NCBI GenBank assembly: GCA_018817195.1
Contig: JAHIUL010000049.1
Location: 1-13,481 of the forward strand
Reading direction: 5' to 3'
DNA: 13,481 nt
Source of the DNA: Candidatus Margulisiibacteriota bacterium
GTDB lineage: Bacteria; Margulisbacteria; WOR-1; O2-12-FULL-45-9
Numbering within the stretch: the first letter of the stretch is position 1; the number at the start of each line of letters is the position of its first letter. A program made the position numbers and the translations under genes. Under the pieces are notes generated by a model that saw nothing but the letters and a program-made list of their open reading frames with translations, was not told the DNA's origin and did no database searches. Shown here one piece after another: positions 13,286-13,481 of this stretch.

Positions 13286-13481
13286 ATGCAAAACAAAAAG
13301 TTTCTTTTCTTTTTAGCCTTAATTGCGGTAATTGTTGTCGCTGGGATTGTTTTTATCAATAAGGTTGCTCCGTCTTCAGACGACAGAGAGGTCCCTGGCA
13401 CACGGCTGACAGGAAATTCCCAAGAAGCACAAGGACAGGCGCCAATAACCGTGGCAAAAAAATATTCTCCGCCAACCGCGA
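13286..13481 (+). CDS. Membrane-anchored or exported protein, N-terminal fragment; possibly cyclophilin-type peptidyl-prolyl isomerase
   Basis: The gene runs off the window after 65 codons. The start ATG 13286 has a strong AGGAGG site six bases upstream. Residues 1-26 (MQNKKFLFFLALIAVIVVAGIVFINK) form a signal anchor or signal peptide without a clear cleavage motif. A polar Ser/Gln/Gly-rich linker follows, and the fragment then enters TVAKKYSPPTA. That last stretch resembles the lead-in to secreted cyclophilin-type isomerases, which often read 'KKYS.PP.M.IDP.K.YTA' before the catalytic domain. The catalytic residues themselves lie outside the window, so the function is a tentative inference. 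The anchored, extracytoplasmic layout is clear from what can be seen. Confidence 0.6.
   Translation, partial: MQNKKFLFFLALIAVIVVAGIVFINKVAPSSDDREVPGTRLTGNSQEAQGQAPITVAKKYSPPTA

Noticed and set aside
1..13481. Mobile elements, CRISPR repeats, tRNA or rRNA genes, phage or defence genes
   Set aside because: No spaced direct repeats, transposase motifs, cloverleaf-like segments or rRNA-like stretches were seen, and nearly every base is assigned to conserved housekeeping code.

Overview
The window reads as ordinary, densely packed chromosome from a free-living bacterium with a diderm (outer-membrane) envelope. The evidence is an LpxD-type lipid A acyltransferase, an OmpH/Skp-like periplasmic chaperone, and a small signal-peptide protein ending in a C-terminal Phe like an outer-membrane beta-barrel. 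Base composition is moderate, strands are used in long operons, and genes abut or overlap by 1-11 bases. A split glycine decarboxylase (GcvPA) and an unusual local gene order point away from well-studied Proteobacteria. An uncultivated lineage such as candidate phylum WOR-1/Saganbacteria or a relative would fit, but that is a weak guess from gene style, not a demonstrated placement. I saw no insertion sequence, CRISPR array, tRNA, rRNA or phage gene.

Left block (1-2829, minus strand): pyrH, frr, uppS, cdsA and the first 16 codons of a probable nadC form one tightly coupled operon. It covers UMP kinase, ribosome recycling, undecaprenyl diphosphate synthesis and CDP-diacylglycerol synthesis. 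The operon starts at a strong promoter in the 43-base divergent gap 2830-2872. That gap also holds a plus-strand promoter whose -10 box lies one base away from the -10 box of the opposite promoter.

Central block (2873-10098, plus strand): a seven-helix membrane sensor with a PAS domain but no kinase or other output domain, then mnmG (tRNA wobble uridine modification). An envelope group follows: ompH/skp-like, lpxD, a GT4 glycosyltransferase and a putative small outer-membrane protein. hisC comes last. Spacing of 17 bases or less throughout suggests one long transcription unit.

Right block (10099-13481, plus strand): the glycine cleavage genes gcvT, gcvH and gcvPA, with an unrecognised two-helix membrane protein between gcvT and gcvH. 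The expected partner gcvPB does not follow. Instead there is a fresh promoter and the start of an anchored or exported protein, possibly a cyclophilin-type peptidyl-prolyl isomerase, cut by the window end.

The most interesting signals are regulatory. The overlapping divergent promoters at 2830-2879 are one. Two genes (the 7TM-PAS gene and gcvT) have a perfect TATAAT 6-8 bases before the ATG and no Shine-Dalgarno sequence, the signature of leaderless mRNA. A stem at 13241-13281 could hide the ribosome binding site of the last gene only in read-through transcripts. I did not find a convincing new multi-gene defence or mobile system here.
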